From NCBI RefSeq assembly GCF_007830635.1, contig NZ_VLLA01000002.1, positions 1 through 64,000 on the forward strand: 64,000 nucleotides of DNA, read 5' to 3'. The position numbers and the translations under genes are program-made. Below the pieces are notes generated by a model. It was not told the origin of the DNA. It saw only the letters and a list, made by a program, of their open reading frames with translations, and did not search any database. Below are positions 26,721 to 34,613 of this stretch, one piece after another. The first letter of the stretch is position 1, and each line of letters opens with the position of its first letter. This DNA is from Bradyrhizobium huanghuaihaiense (GTDB lineage Bacteria > Pseudomonadota > Alphaproteobacteria > Rhizobiales > Xanthobacteraceae).

Positions 26721-28484
26721 ATGGATCAGCTTTCTGGATACGCGCGCAGACCATTTGCCTTTGTCTTGCGCTATCTCCGGCGTCGCCTCACATCACATCT
26801 GGTGATCCTGACCGCCGTCGTGGCGGCCGTTGCCTGCTCCGTGGGCACGCAGTACGGCGTCAAATCCCTGGTCGACAGTTTGTCGGCGGGAACTGCGCAT
26901 GGTGGCAGAGTATGGCTGGCATTCATTCTGCTCATGTCACTGATCGCCGCCGACAACTTCCTGTGGCGGATCGCGAGCTGGACGGCGAGCTTCACCTTCG
27001 TTCGCGTCACCGGCGATCTCAGGCGTGACATCTTTCGCCATCTGACCGGGCACGCGCCGAGCTATTTCTCCGATCGCATGCCCGGCATGCTGACGAGCCG
27101 TATCACCGCGACCTCGAATGCGGTGTTCACGGTCGAGAACATGTTCGTCTGGAATGTCCTGCCGCCGTGCATTGCCACAATTGCGGCAATCATGCTGATT
27201 GGAACCGTCAGTCCCTATATGGCGCTCGGCCTGATCGTGATCGCCGGCGGTATGGTGATCGCGATGTTCCATTTGGCTGCCGCCGGCAAGCCGCTACACG
27301 ACGACTTCGCCGACAAGGCCGCTGTCGTCGACGGCGAGATGATCGACGTCATCAGCAACATGCCGCTGGTCCGTGCCTTCTGCGGCATCAGCCATGAGCA
27401 CGAACGGTTCGATGCGACCGTCAATCGCGAGCTCACCGCGCGCGGCCGCAGCCTGCGCTATCTCGAGAAGCTGCGGCTGACCCATGCCGGCGTGACCGTG
27501 CTCCTGACGGTGGCGCTGATGGCCTGGGCCATCACGCTCTGGCAGCAGGGCGAGGCGACCACCGGCGACGTCGTCCTGGTCTGCACGCTCGGCCTCTCCA
27601 TCCTCAATGCGACGCGTGATCTGGCGGTGGCGCTGGTCGACGTCACCCAGCACGTCGCCCGCCTCACCGAGGCGATTGCGACACTGCTGGTGCCGCACGA
27701 ATTGCGCGACCATCCCGAGGCCGAACCCCTGGTCAAGAGCGGCGCCGCGATCGCATTCAACAACGTCACCTTCGGCTATCCCGGGGGTGAGAAGATCTTC
27801 GAGCGCTTCAGCCTGCGGCTGCAGCCCGGCCAGCGCGTTGGTCTCGTCGGCCATTCCGGCGGCGGCAAGTCGACGCTGTTTACCCTGCTTCAGCGCTTCT
27901 ACGATGTCGACGAGGGCAGCGTCACCATCGACGGTCAGGACATCTCCAAGGTGATCCAGCTGAGCCTGCGCGAGGCGATCTCGGTGGTGCCGCAAGATAT
28001 TTCCTTGTTTCATCGCTCGATCCGCGAGAATATCCGCTATGGGCGGCCGAACGCGACCGACGACGAGGTGCTGCGCGCGGCGATTGCGGCGCGCTGCGAC
28101 TTCGTCGAGAGCCTGCCTGAGGGCCTCGACACCATGGTCGGCGACCGCGGTGTCAAGATGTCCGGCGGCCAGCGCCAGCGCATTGCCATCGCGCGCGCCT
28201 TCCTGAAGGACGCGCCGATCCTGCTGCTCGACGAGGCCACGGCCGCGCTCGACAGCGAGTCCGAGGAGGCGATCCGCGAGGCGCTGACACGCCTGATGCG
28301 CGGCCGCACCGTGGTTGCGATCGCGCATCGCCTGGCGACGCTGCGCAATTTCGATCGCGTGGTGGTGCTCAAGGCCGGCAGGATCATCGAGGACGGCGCG
28401 CCCGACCGGCTGATGCAGGGCCACGGCCCCTACCGTGAGCTGGTGACGCAGGAGATGAGCCGGCTCGCGAAAGTCGCCGCGTAA
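26721..28484 (+). CDS. Half-size ABC exporter (permease-ATPase fusion)
   Basis: 587 residues from the ATG at 26721 (GGGG seven bases upstream); upstream in-frame sequence is not ABC-like. Six membrane helices lie in residues 20-300, with a type IV exporter fold. The ATPase domain has Walker A GHSGGGKST, Q-loop VVPQDISLF, signature MSGGQRQR, Walker B ILLLDEATAALDSE and H-loop IAHRL. It should work as a homodimer exporting lipid-linked sugars, glycans or hydrophobic compounds. Its flanks, a glycosyltransferase and a glucan-debranching-type enzyme, suggest a carbohydrate cargo, but this is inference. The next gene starts 57 bases after its stop. Confidence 0.88.
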   Translation: MDQLSGYARRPFAFVLRYLRRRLTSHLVILTAVVAAVACSVGTQYGVKSLVDSLSAGTAHGGRVWLAFILLMSLIAADNFLWRIASWTASFTFVRVTGDLRRDIFRHLTGHAPSYFSDRMPGMLTSRITATSNAVFTVENMFVWNVLPPCIATIAAIMLIGTVSPYMALGLIVIAGGMVIAMFHLAAAGKPLHDDFADKAAVVDGEMIDVISNMPLVRAFCGISHEHERFDATVNRELTARGRSLRYLEKLRLTHAGVTVLLTVALMAWAITLWQQGEATTGDVVLVCTLGLSILNATRDLAVALVDVTQHVARLTEAIATLLVPHELRDHPEAEPLVKSGAAIAFNNVTFGYPGGEKIFERFSLRLQPGQRVGLVGHSGGGKSTLFTLLQRFYDVDEGSVTIDGQDISKVIQLSLREAISVVPQDISLFHRSIRENIRYGRPNATDDEVLRAAIAARCDFVESLPEGLDTMVGDRGVKMSGGQRQRIAIARAFLKDAPILLLDEATAALDSESEEAIREALTRLMRGRTVVAIAHRLATLRNFDRVVVLKAGRIIEDGAPDRLMQGHGPYRELVTQEMSRLAKVAA

Positions 28485-28541
28485 GGCCGACAGTCGCGTT
28501 CGCGTTGGTTGCGTCTCGAAACAAGCGCAGGGGAGCAGCTC

Positions 28542-30746
28542 ATGGCAGGCGAAGTCATCACCAAGTTCGTCTCAGTGACGCGGACCGTGGAGCAGGTCGT
28601 CGAGCAGCCCTTCTATATCCCGATGACGGGGCCGTCGGCGCGCCCGCGACGCTCGCTCAAGCACGATGACACCTTCATCGTGCTTGACAGTCATGGCGAC
28701 ATCGGCGCATCGGCCGGCGGGCCGGACGGGCTGTTTCACCACGACACCCGCTATCTCGCGCGGCTCGAGCTCGTGCTCGACGATCTCCAGCCCCTGCTGC
28801 TCGGCTCCAACCTGCGCGACGACAATTCGGCGCTGACCGTCGATCTCACCAACCCCGACATCTACCGCGAGGGCAGCCTCGTGCTGCAAAAGGACCTGCT
28901 GCACATCGTGCGCACGGTGTTCCTGTGGCGCGGCACGGCCTATCAGCGCATCGGCGTGCAGAACCACGGCGACCGGCCTGCCGGCTTCGAGCTGACGCTG
29001 CTGTTCGACAACGACTTCGCCGATCTGTTCGAGGTCCGCGGCGAGCGGCGGCCGCGCCGCGGGACGGGTACGAGCCGGCTGCTCGGGCCGACCGACGTGC
29101 TGTTCGAATATCGCGGGCTCGACGATCGCGAGCGCACCACCGGCCTGCATTTCGATCCGCGTCCGACGCGGCTCTCGGTCAATGCCGCCACCTGGCAGCT
29201 CGAGCTGGATCCGCACCAGTCGAAATCGCTGTTCGTGGCAGCGTTGTGCAACCGGCCGGTCACCGAGAAGCCGGCGCGCTTCTTCAGGGGCCTGCTCGCA
29301 CACCGCCGCGAGATGCGGCAATCGACCATGGGCGCGGCCAGCATCGAGACCTCCAACAACATCTTCAACGAGGTGCTGTGCCAGGCCATGGCCGACCTCA
29401 ACATGCTGATGACGGAGACGCCGCAGGGCCGCTATCCCTATGCCGGCATTCCCTGGTACTCGACGACCTTCGGGCGCGACGGACTGATCACCGCGCTGCA
29501 GATGCTGTGGATCGATCCGCGGATCGCCAAGGGCGTGCTGAGACGGCTCTCGCATTTCCAGGCCAAGGCGATCGATCCACTGGCCGATGCCGCGCCCGGC
29601 AAGATCCTGCACGAGATGCGCGGCGGAGAGATGGCGGCGCTGCGCGAGGTGCCGTTCGCGCAATATTACGGCAGCGTCGATTCGACCGCGCTGTTCGTGC
29701 TGCTCGCCGGAAGCTATTTCGAGCGCACCGGTGACGAGAAGACGTTGATCGAGCTGTGGCCCGCGATCGAGGCGGGGCTCGCCTGGATCGACGGTCCCGG
29801 CGATCCCGACCACGACGGCTTCGTCGAATACCAGCGCGCGACGGAGAAGGGGCTCGCCAACCAGGGCTGGAAGGATTCCTACGACGCCATCTTCCATGCC
29901 GACGGCCAGCTCGCGGAAGGCAATATCGCGCTCGCGGAGGTCCAGGGCTACGTCTATATGGCAAAGCAGCTGGCGGCGCGCTGCGCGCTGCGCCTCGGCA
30001 AGCCGGACCTCGTGCGCAAGTTCGAGGCCGAGGCCAAGGCACTGGCCGAGCGCTTCGAGCAGGCGTTCTGGTGCGAGGAGCTCGGCACCTACGCCCTGGC
30101 CCTCGACGGCAAGAAGCGGCCCTGCAAGGTGCGGACCTCCAATGCCGGGCAAGTGCTGTTCAGCGGCATGATCCGGGAGGACCGCGCCCGTCTCGTCGCC
30201 GCCGACCTGATGCGGCCGCATTTCTTCTCGGGCTGGGGTATCCGCACCGTCGCCGTCGGCGAGGTGCGCTACAACCCGATGTCCTATCACGACGGATCGA
30301 TCTGGCCGCACGACAACGCGCTGATCGCGCTTGGGCTCGCGCGCTACGGCCTCAAGCATTCGGTGGCGCATGTCTTCAAGGGGCTGTTCGATGCCGCCAC
30401 CTATATGGACCTGCGCCGGCTGCCCGAATTGTTCTGCGGCTTCCGGCGCGAGAAGCGGCGCGGCCCGACGCTCTATCCGGTCGCCTGCGCGCCGCAGGCC
30501 TGGGCCAGCGCGACGCCGTTCACGCTGCTGGAGGCGGCGCTGGGCATCGAGTTCGACGTGGCGCGCGGCGAGATTCGCCTGCGCAATCCGCATCTGCCGG
30601 CGTTCCTGAACGAGGTCATCCTGCGCGATCTGCGCCTCGGCGATTCCAGCGTGGATCTACGCGTCAGCCGCCACGGCGACGACGTGGCGCTGGAGGTGTT
30701 GCGCACGCGCGGCCAGATCCAGGTGTCGATCGTGCTGGCGCGCTAG
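28542..30746 (+). CDS. Amylo-alpha-1,6-glucosidase (glycogen debranching-type)
   Basis: 734 residues from the ATG at 28542 (AGGGGAGCAGCTC ribosome site). An N-terminal glycogen-debranching domain (LDSHGDIGASAGGPDGLFHHDTRYLA) is followed by the (alpha/alpha)6 GH-like catalytic region: AGIPWYSTTFGRDGLITALQ, GLANQGWKDSYDAIFHADG, YNPMSYHDGSIWPHDNAL and PELFCGF, all typical of bacterial amylo-alpha-1,6-glucosidase/MGH-like proteins. It is expected to remove alpha-1,6-linked glucosyl residues or to act on small glycosides. No signal peptide. It is co-transcribed with the ABC exporter and, 23 bases on, a PRC-barrel protein. The real substrate is not established. Confidence 0.88.
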   Translation: MAGEVITKFVSVTRTVEQVVEQPFYIPMTGPSARPRRSLKHDDTFIVLDSHGDIGASAGGPDGLFHHDTRYLARLELVLDDLQPLLLGSNLRDDNSALTVDLTNPDIYREGSLVLQKDLLHIVRTVFLWRGTAYQRIGVQNHGDRPAGFELTLLFDNDFADLFEVRGERRPRRGTGTSRLLGPTDVLFEYRGLDDRERTTGLHFDPRPTRLSVNAATWQLELDPHQSKSLFVAALCNRPVTEKPARFFRGLLAHRREMRQSTMGAASIETSNNIFNEVLCQAMADLNMLMTETPQGRYPYAGIPWYSTTFGRDGLITALQMLWIDPRIAKGVLRRLSHFQAKAIDPLADAAPGKILHEMRGGEMAALREVPFAQYYGSVDSTALFVLLAGSYFERTGDEKTLIELWPAIEAGLAWIDGPGDPDHDGFVEYQRATEKGLANQGWKDSYDAIFHADGQLAEGNIALAEVQGYVYMAKQLAARCALRLGKPDLVRKFEAEAKALAERFEQAFWCEELGTYALALDGKKRPCKVRTSNAGQVLFSGMIREDRARLVAADLMRPHFFSGWGIRTVAVGEVRYNPMSYHDGSIWPHDNALIALGLARYGLKHSVAHVFKGLFDAATYMDLRRLPELFCGFRREKRRGPTLYPVACAPQAWASATPFTLLEAALGIEFDVARGEIRLRNPHLPAFLNEVILRDLRLGDSSVDLRVSRHGDDVALEVLRTRGQIQVSIVLAR

Positions 30747-30769
30747 CGGCGCGCCGTGAGGAGGGTGTT

Positions 30770-31303
30770 ATGCGTGCGATCGGAGCGCTAACCCGAGCGC
30801 TAACCTTGGGCGTGGCCGTCGTGGCGGGCCTGGCGGTCGCCGCCACGCGCGCCGCCGACGGGCCGCCCGCGGGCCAGACTGAAGCGAATGCGCCGCCGAC
30901 GGCCCAGCCGCCGGCCTCGACCGTTCCCGTCACGCCGAAGGACGCCGCGCCGCCGCCGTCGGTCACCATCATCGGCGCGAGCGATGCACATGGCGTGCTC
31001 GGCCGCGACGTGCGCAGCGCCGCCGACGAGGACATGGGCCGCATCGTCGATGTCATCGTCGACCGGGACGGGCACGTGCGCGCGGCGGTGATCGATTTCG
31101 GCGGGTTCCTCGGCGTCGGCAGCCGCAAGATCGTGGTGGACTGGAACGCGATGCGGTTCGGCAAGATTGCCAACAAGAAGGACAGCATCACGCTGGAACT
31201 GACCAAGGCGCAGGTCGCGGCTGCGCCGGAATACAAGGAAGACACGCCGATGGTCGTGCTCGGCGCGTCCGGCAGCCTTCAACCGCTGCAAGCGATCCAG
31301 TGA
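30770..31303 (+). CDS. Exported PRC-barrel domain protein
   Basis: 177 residues from the ATG at 30770 with ribosome site GAGGAGGG. A signal peptide (MRAIGALTRALTLGVAVVAG, cleavage near the AATRA segment), a Pro/Ala-rich linker, then a PRC-barrel (VLGRDVRSAADEDMGRIVDVIVDRDGHVRAAVIDFGGFLGVGSRKIVVDW). PRC-barrels are small beta domains that mediate binding in ribosome maturation and photosynthetic reaction centres; exported versions are common in rhizobia and of unknown role. It is likely the last gene of the carbohydrate operon, or shared with the MFS gene 23 bases downstream. Confidence 0.8.
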   Translation: MRAIGALTRALTLGVAVVAGLAVAATRAADGPPAGQTEANAPPTAQPPASTVPVTPKDAAPPPSVTIIGASDAHGVLGRDVRSAADEDMGRIVDVIVDRDGHVRAAVIDFGGFLGVGSRKIVVDWNAMRFGKIANKKDSITLELTKAQVAAAPEYKEDTPMVVLGASGSLQPLQAIQ

Positions 31304-31326
31304 GGTGCCGGGAGGGCTGACCGCCT

Positions 31327-32640
31327 GTGCTGTTGTCCAGGAAGCCGAACCATGCAGATCGCGATGGCCACGTTGAACGGGACAACGTCGCCGCGCTGCC
31401 GCCTGCGGGCATTCCGGCGCCATCGCGTCAGAGCCTGCGCGGCCTCGACTGGTTCATCTTCTTCCTCGCCGACGTGCAGACCGGCTTCGGTCCCTTCATC
31501 GCGGTCTACCTGACCACGCAGAAATGGACCCAGGTCGAGATCGGCCTCGTGCTGTCGATCGGCGGCATCGTCGCCCTGATCGGACAGATGCCGGGCGGCG
31601 CGATCATCGACGCGGCGAAGTCCGAACGGCTGGTCGCGGCGCTCGCGATCGCGACCATCGGCGCCTGCGCGCTCGCCTATGCGGCGATGCCGGTCTTCCC
31701 CGTGGTGGTGACGGCCGCCACGCTGCATGCGATGGCGAGCTGCGTGCTGGGGCCGGCGATCGCGGCGATCAGCCTCGGCCTGGTCGGCCCGCTCGCGATC
31801 GGCGAGCGGCTCGGCCGCAACGCGCGCTTCGCCTCGCTCGGCAACGGCGTCGCCGCCGCCGTGATGGGCACGGCCGGATATCTCTTGTCGAGCCGCTCGG
31901 TGTTCCTGGTCACCTTCCTGCTCGCGATCCCGACCCTGATCGCGCTGTCGCGGATCCGCGAGGAGGAGGTCGACATCAGGCGCTGTCACGGCGAGATGCC
32001 GCCGGAAGCCGCCGACCGCGGCGACACCAATGTCTGGCATTTGATCCGGCAGCGTCCGCTCATCGTCTTCGCGCTCAGCGTGCTGCTGTTGCAGCTCGCG
32101 AACGCGGCGATGATGCCGCTGATGGCAAGCGCAGTGACGGCGCGGTCGAGCCAGTGGGCGACTGTGCTGGTCGCGGCCTGCATCATCGTGCCGCAGGCGA
32201 TCGTGGCGCTGCTGTCGCCGACCGTCGGGCGCAAGGCGCAAGCCTGGGGCCGGCGGCCGCTGCTGTTGATCGGATTCGGCGCGCTGACGATTCGCGGTCT
32301 GCTGTTCGCGACCGTGCGCGATCCCTATCTGCTGGTTGCGGTGCAGGTGTTCGACGGCATCACCGCGGCGGTGTTCGCGGTGATGATTCCGCTGATCGTC
32401 GCCGACGTCGCCTTCGGCAGCGGTCATTTCAACCTGGCGCAGGGCATCGTCGGCACCGCGACCGGCATCGGCGCGTCGCTGAGCACGGCGCTCGGCGGCT
32501 ATGTCAGCGACAAGTTCGGCAACGCCACCGCCTTCATCGGGCTGTCCGGCGTCGCCGCGACGGGGCTGTTGCTGATCCTGCTCGTGATGCCGGAGACCCG
32601 GCGCACCGGCATGGCCGTGACGAAAGAAATGGCCGGCTGA
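31327..32640 (+). CDS. MFS transporter
   Basis: 437 residues from a GTG at 31327 with GGGAGG upstream. About 12 hydrophobic segments starting at residue 40 (LDWFIFFLADVQTGFGPFIAVYL), the loop motif GGAIIDAAKSERL between helices 2 and 3, and a second-half equivalent GRKAQAWGRRPL. Drug/H+ or metabolite exporter type; substrate unknown. The first 35 residues are hydrophilic and cytosolic. It lies tail to tail with fixK2. A perfect hairpin overlaps its stop codon. Confidence 0.85.
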   Translation: MLLSRKPNHADRDGHVERDNVAALPPAGIPAPSRQSLRGLDWFIFFLADVQTGFGPFIAVYLTTQKWTQVEIGLVLSIGGIVALIGQMPGGAIIDAAKSERLVAALAIATIGACALAYAAMPVFPVVVTAATLHAMASCVLGPAIAAISLGLVGPLAIGERLGRNARFASLGNGVAAAVMGTAGYLLSSRSVFLVTFLLAIPTLIALSRIREEEVDIRRCHGEMPPEAADRGDTNVWHLIRQRPLIVFALSVLLLQLANAAMMPLMASAVTARSSQWATVLVAACIIVPQAIVALLSPTVGRKAQAWGRRPLLLIGFGALTIRGLLFATVRDPYLLVAVQVFDGITAAVFAVMIPLIVADVAFGSGHFNLAQGIVGTATGIGASLSTALGGYVSDKFGNATAFIGLSGVAATGLLLILLVMPETRRTGMAVTKEMAG

Positions 32641-32656
32641 AGAATTTCAGCCGGCC
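32630..32656. terminator. Bidirectional hairpin between MFS gene and fixK2
   Basis: TGGCCGGCTGAA, loop GAA, then TTCAGCCGGCCA make a perfect 12-base stem. It includes the stop codon of the plus-strand MFS gene and lies just after the minus-strand fixK2 stop at 32680. A strong U tract is missing. Confidence 0.65.
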
Positions 32657-32679
32657 AAAGTAGGCAGGGAGGAAGAATG

Positions 32680-33378
32680 TCAGGCGTCGAGATTGTGCAG
32701 GCGCTGGCGGTTGCGCAGCACGATCTGGCGGGCACCGGAGAAGCCGAGAATGCCCTGGGTGTGCAGCTGGGACAGCGCACGCGACACGGTTTCGAGCGTG
32801 AGGCCGAGATAGTCGCCGATGTCGCGGCGGCACATCGGCAGCGCCATCATGCCGGCAACCGCGAGGCGGCGGTCCATTTCGAGCAGGAAGGTCGCAACGC
32901 GCTCCATCGCGGTCTTGCGGCCGAGCAGCAGCATGTGGTCTTCGGCGTGACGCAGCTCGGACGCCGTCATGGCCCAGAGCTTGCGGGCGACCTGAACGTC
33001 GGTGCCGGCGGCCTTCTCGAGGCTGGCGCGCTTCACGAGGCGCACATTGGTGTCGATGATGGCCTCGGCGGCGAGGCGGTGGGTGGCGCCGGATTCGAGG
33101 CCGAACACGTCGCCGGGAAGATGGAAGGCGCCGATCTGGCGGCGACCGTCTGAGAGAAGCTTGTAGCTGCGCACCGCGCCCGACACGACCTGGTAGACAT
33201 ATTCGGCGGGCTCGTCCTCGCCATAGATCTCCTCGTCCTTGCGATAGGAGAACTCGGTGGCGACGAGGCCGACATGGCCGGTGACCGCGCCGAACTGGTC
33301 GGAAACGGGGTGGGCAGGAGCAATCTTGCCACCGATCTGGGTGTTGATCGCCTGGGTCTTGAGTGTCTGGGTCAGCAT
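32680..33378 (-). CDS. fixK2: FixK2, CRP/FNR-type activator of microaerobic genes
   Basis: 232 residues from the ATG at 33378; another ATG nine bases upstream (33387) directly abuts its GGAG and is less likely. Cyclic-nucleotide-binding-like N-terminal domain, dimer helix, and a C-terminal HTH (DIGDYLGLTLETVSRALSQL). There are no FNR iron-sulfur cysteines. The single Cys183 in LPMCRRDI matches the redox-sensitive cysteine known for B. diazoefficiens FixK2. It binds TTGA-N6-TCAA boxes and activates fixNOQP, fixGHIS and others under low oxygen. It is transcribed from its own promoter with a FixJ-type site just upstream. The start choice is supported by both ribosome-site spacing and the Cys183 number. 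Confidence 0.95.
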   Translation of the reverse strand: MLTQTLKTQAINTQIGGKIAPAHPVSDQFGAVTGHVGLVATEFSYRKDEEIYGEDEPAEYVYQVVSGAVRSYKLLSDGRRQIGAFHLPGDVFGLESGATHRLAAEAIIDTNVRLVKRASLEKAAGTDVQVARKLWAMTASELRHAEDHMLLLGRKTAMERVATFLLEMDRRLAVAGMMALPMCRRDIGDYLGLTLETVSRALSQLHTQGILGFSGARQIVLRNRQRLHNLDA

Positions 33379-33460
33379 CTGCGCCATCTCCGTTGTGATG
33401 GAACATCGCTACCCGGGTTTGCGCAATCCGGAAATTTCGCGCGTTATCTTAAGGACGTTT

Positions 33461-33482
33461 ACCTACGTAGAATCCCGTAGGT
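33461..33482. promoter_or_regulatory. Probable FixJ-binding dyad before fixK2
   Basis: ACCTACG at 33461-33467 and CGTAGGT at 33476-33482 form an inverted repeat containing TACGTAG, like the GTA/TAC-rich sites bound by phosphorylated FixJ. It is 83-104 bases before the fixK2 start, where the FixJ-activated promoter is expected. Confidence 0.55.
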
Positions 33483-33904
33483 CAATTACCGCGGCGGTCC
33501 TGGATGGCGTGGCGGATGCACTTGACCAGGTTTTCATCGAGAAGCGGCTTCAAAACCACGTCCTTGACGCCCACTGCAGCCGCCCGGGTCGAGATGTTCT
33601 CGTCCGGATAGCCGGTGATCAGGATCACGGGCGTGTCGCTGTCGGACTTGCGCAGGCGGCCGGCGAGGTCGATCCCGTTGATATCGGGCATCTTGTAGTC
33701 GATCACATAGCAGTCCGCGCCCGGCGCTCCGGCGGCATTGAGCAGCGCCGTCGCATTCTTGAAGGTCCGCACGGCGAAGCCGTCGGTTTCCAGCAGGAAG
33801 CGCAGGGAGCCCAGCACGGCGGCATCGTCGTCGACCACGTAGACAGTGGGCTTTGCCGATGACGCCATCGGGACACGCTGAGGGTGCGAGCCAATCTCGA
33901 TCAT
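33482..33904 (-). CDS. Single-domain response regulator (receiver only)
   Basis: 140 residues from the ATG at 33904 (an internal ATG at 33868 is possible). A CheY-like fold with VYVVDDDAAV acidic pocket, phospho-acceptor Asp69 in YVIDYKMP, conserved Thr in ILITGYP and Lys in VVLKPLL. No output domain. The same kind of receiver ORF sits between fixJ and fixK2 in B. diazoefficiens, where its role is not clear. It could be a phosphate sink or partner for FixL or another kinase. The gene follows fixJ after a tandem repeat. Confidence 0.88.
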   Translation of the reverse strand: MIEIGSHPQRVPMASSAKPTVYVVDDDAAVLGSLRFLLETDGFAVRTFKNATALLNAAGAPGADCYVIDYKMPDINGIDLAGRLRKSDSDTPVILITGYPDENISTRAAAVGVKDVVLKPLLDENLVKCIRHAIQDRRGN

Positions 33905-33940
33905 TCTGACTGGCTAGCACAGGTGGCCACAACCGCCTTG

Positions 33941-33985
33941 ACTTGCCTCAAGCCGACTTGCCTCAAGCCGATTTGCCTCAAGCCG
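33941..33985. repeat. Three tandem 15-base repeats after fixJ
   Basis: ACTTGCCTCAAGCCG at 33941-33955, again at 33956-33970, and ATTTGCCTCAAGCCG at 33971-33985; a partial fourth unit may be hidden in GGTTCGGCTCAATCG. It starts seven bases after the fixJ stop (33993-33995) and precedes the receiver gene. Confidence 0.85.
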
Positions 33986-33992
33986 GTTCGGC

Positions 33993-34610
33993 TCAATCGT
34001 TGAGCATGCCGGCGCGCATCGCGAGGCGGACCAGCTCCGAGAGAGAGTTGGCCTGCATCTTGGTCATGACGTTGGCCCGGTACACCTCGATGGTGCGCGG
34101 GCTGATGTCGTATTCGCGGGCGATCAGCTTGTTGGAAAGACCTGCGATCAGTCCCTCCATGACCTGGCGCTCCCGGGGACTCAAGGATGCGACCCGGGCC
34201 GCGATGTCCTGCGCGACGGCCTCGTTCTTGGCGGCCGGCTCGGCCTGACGGATCGCCGTCTCGATCATGGCGGTGAGACGATCGTCCTCGAACGGCTTCT
34301 CGAGGAAGTCGACCGCCCCGAGCTTCATCGCCTCGACCGCGAGCGGCACGTCGCCGTGCCCGGTCATGATCAGGATCGGAAACGGGCTCTGCTGCGCCTT
34401 CATGCGCTTCAGGAGCTCGATGCCGTCGAGGCCCGGCATGCGTACGTCGGAGACGACGCAGCCGAAGGCAAGGCCGGGCAGGGCGTCGATGAAGCTCTGC
34501 GCGTTGTCGAACAGCGTGACGCCGAAGCCGGAGGAATCCAGCAGAAAGTTCAGCGAGTCCCGCATCGCGTCGTCGTCATCGATGACGTAGACATGTCCTT
34601 TGGTCGTCAT
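33993..34610 (-). CDS. fixJ: FixJ response regulator
   Basis: 205 residues, the standard FixJ length. Receiver domain 1-120 with acidic pocket YVIDDDDA, phospho-Asp55 in VVSDVRMPG and Lys in DFLEKPFEDD. The NarL/LuxR-type HTH is LSPRERQVMEGLIAGLSNKLIAREYDISPRTIEVY. FixL phosphorylates it when oxygen falls; FixJ-P then activates fixK2. Its start is three bases after the fixL stop, so the two are translationally coupled. Confidence 0.96.
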   Translation of the reverse strand: MTTKGHVYVIDDDDAMRDSLNFLLDSSGFGVTLFDNAQSFIDALPGLAFGCVVSDVRMPGLDGIELLKRMKAQQSPFPILIMTGHGDVPLAVEAMKLGAVDFLEKPFEDDRLTAMIETAIRQAEPAAKNEAVAQDIAARVASLSPRERQVMEGLIAGLSNKLIAREYDISPRTIEVYRANVMTKMQANSLSELVRLAMRAGMLND

Positions 34611-34613
34611 GCA

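Noticed and set aside
28572..30593. A 673-codon minus-strand frame opposite the amylo-glucosidase
   Set aside because: Shadow of a well-supported gene; no recognisable domain.
33941..33985. CRISPR-like array
   Set aside because: Three direct 15-base units with no spacers; a simple tandem repeat, and no cas genes nearby.
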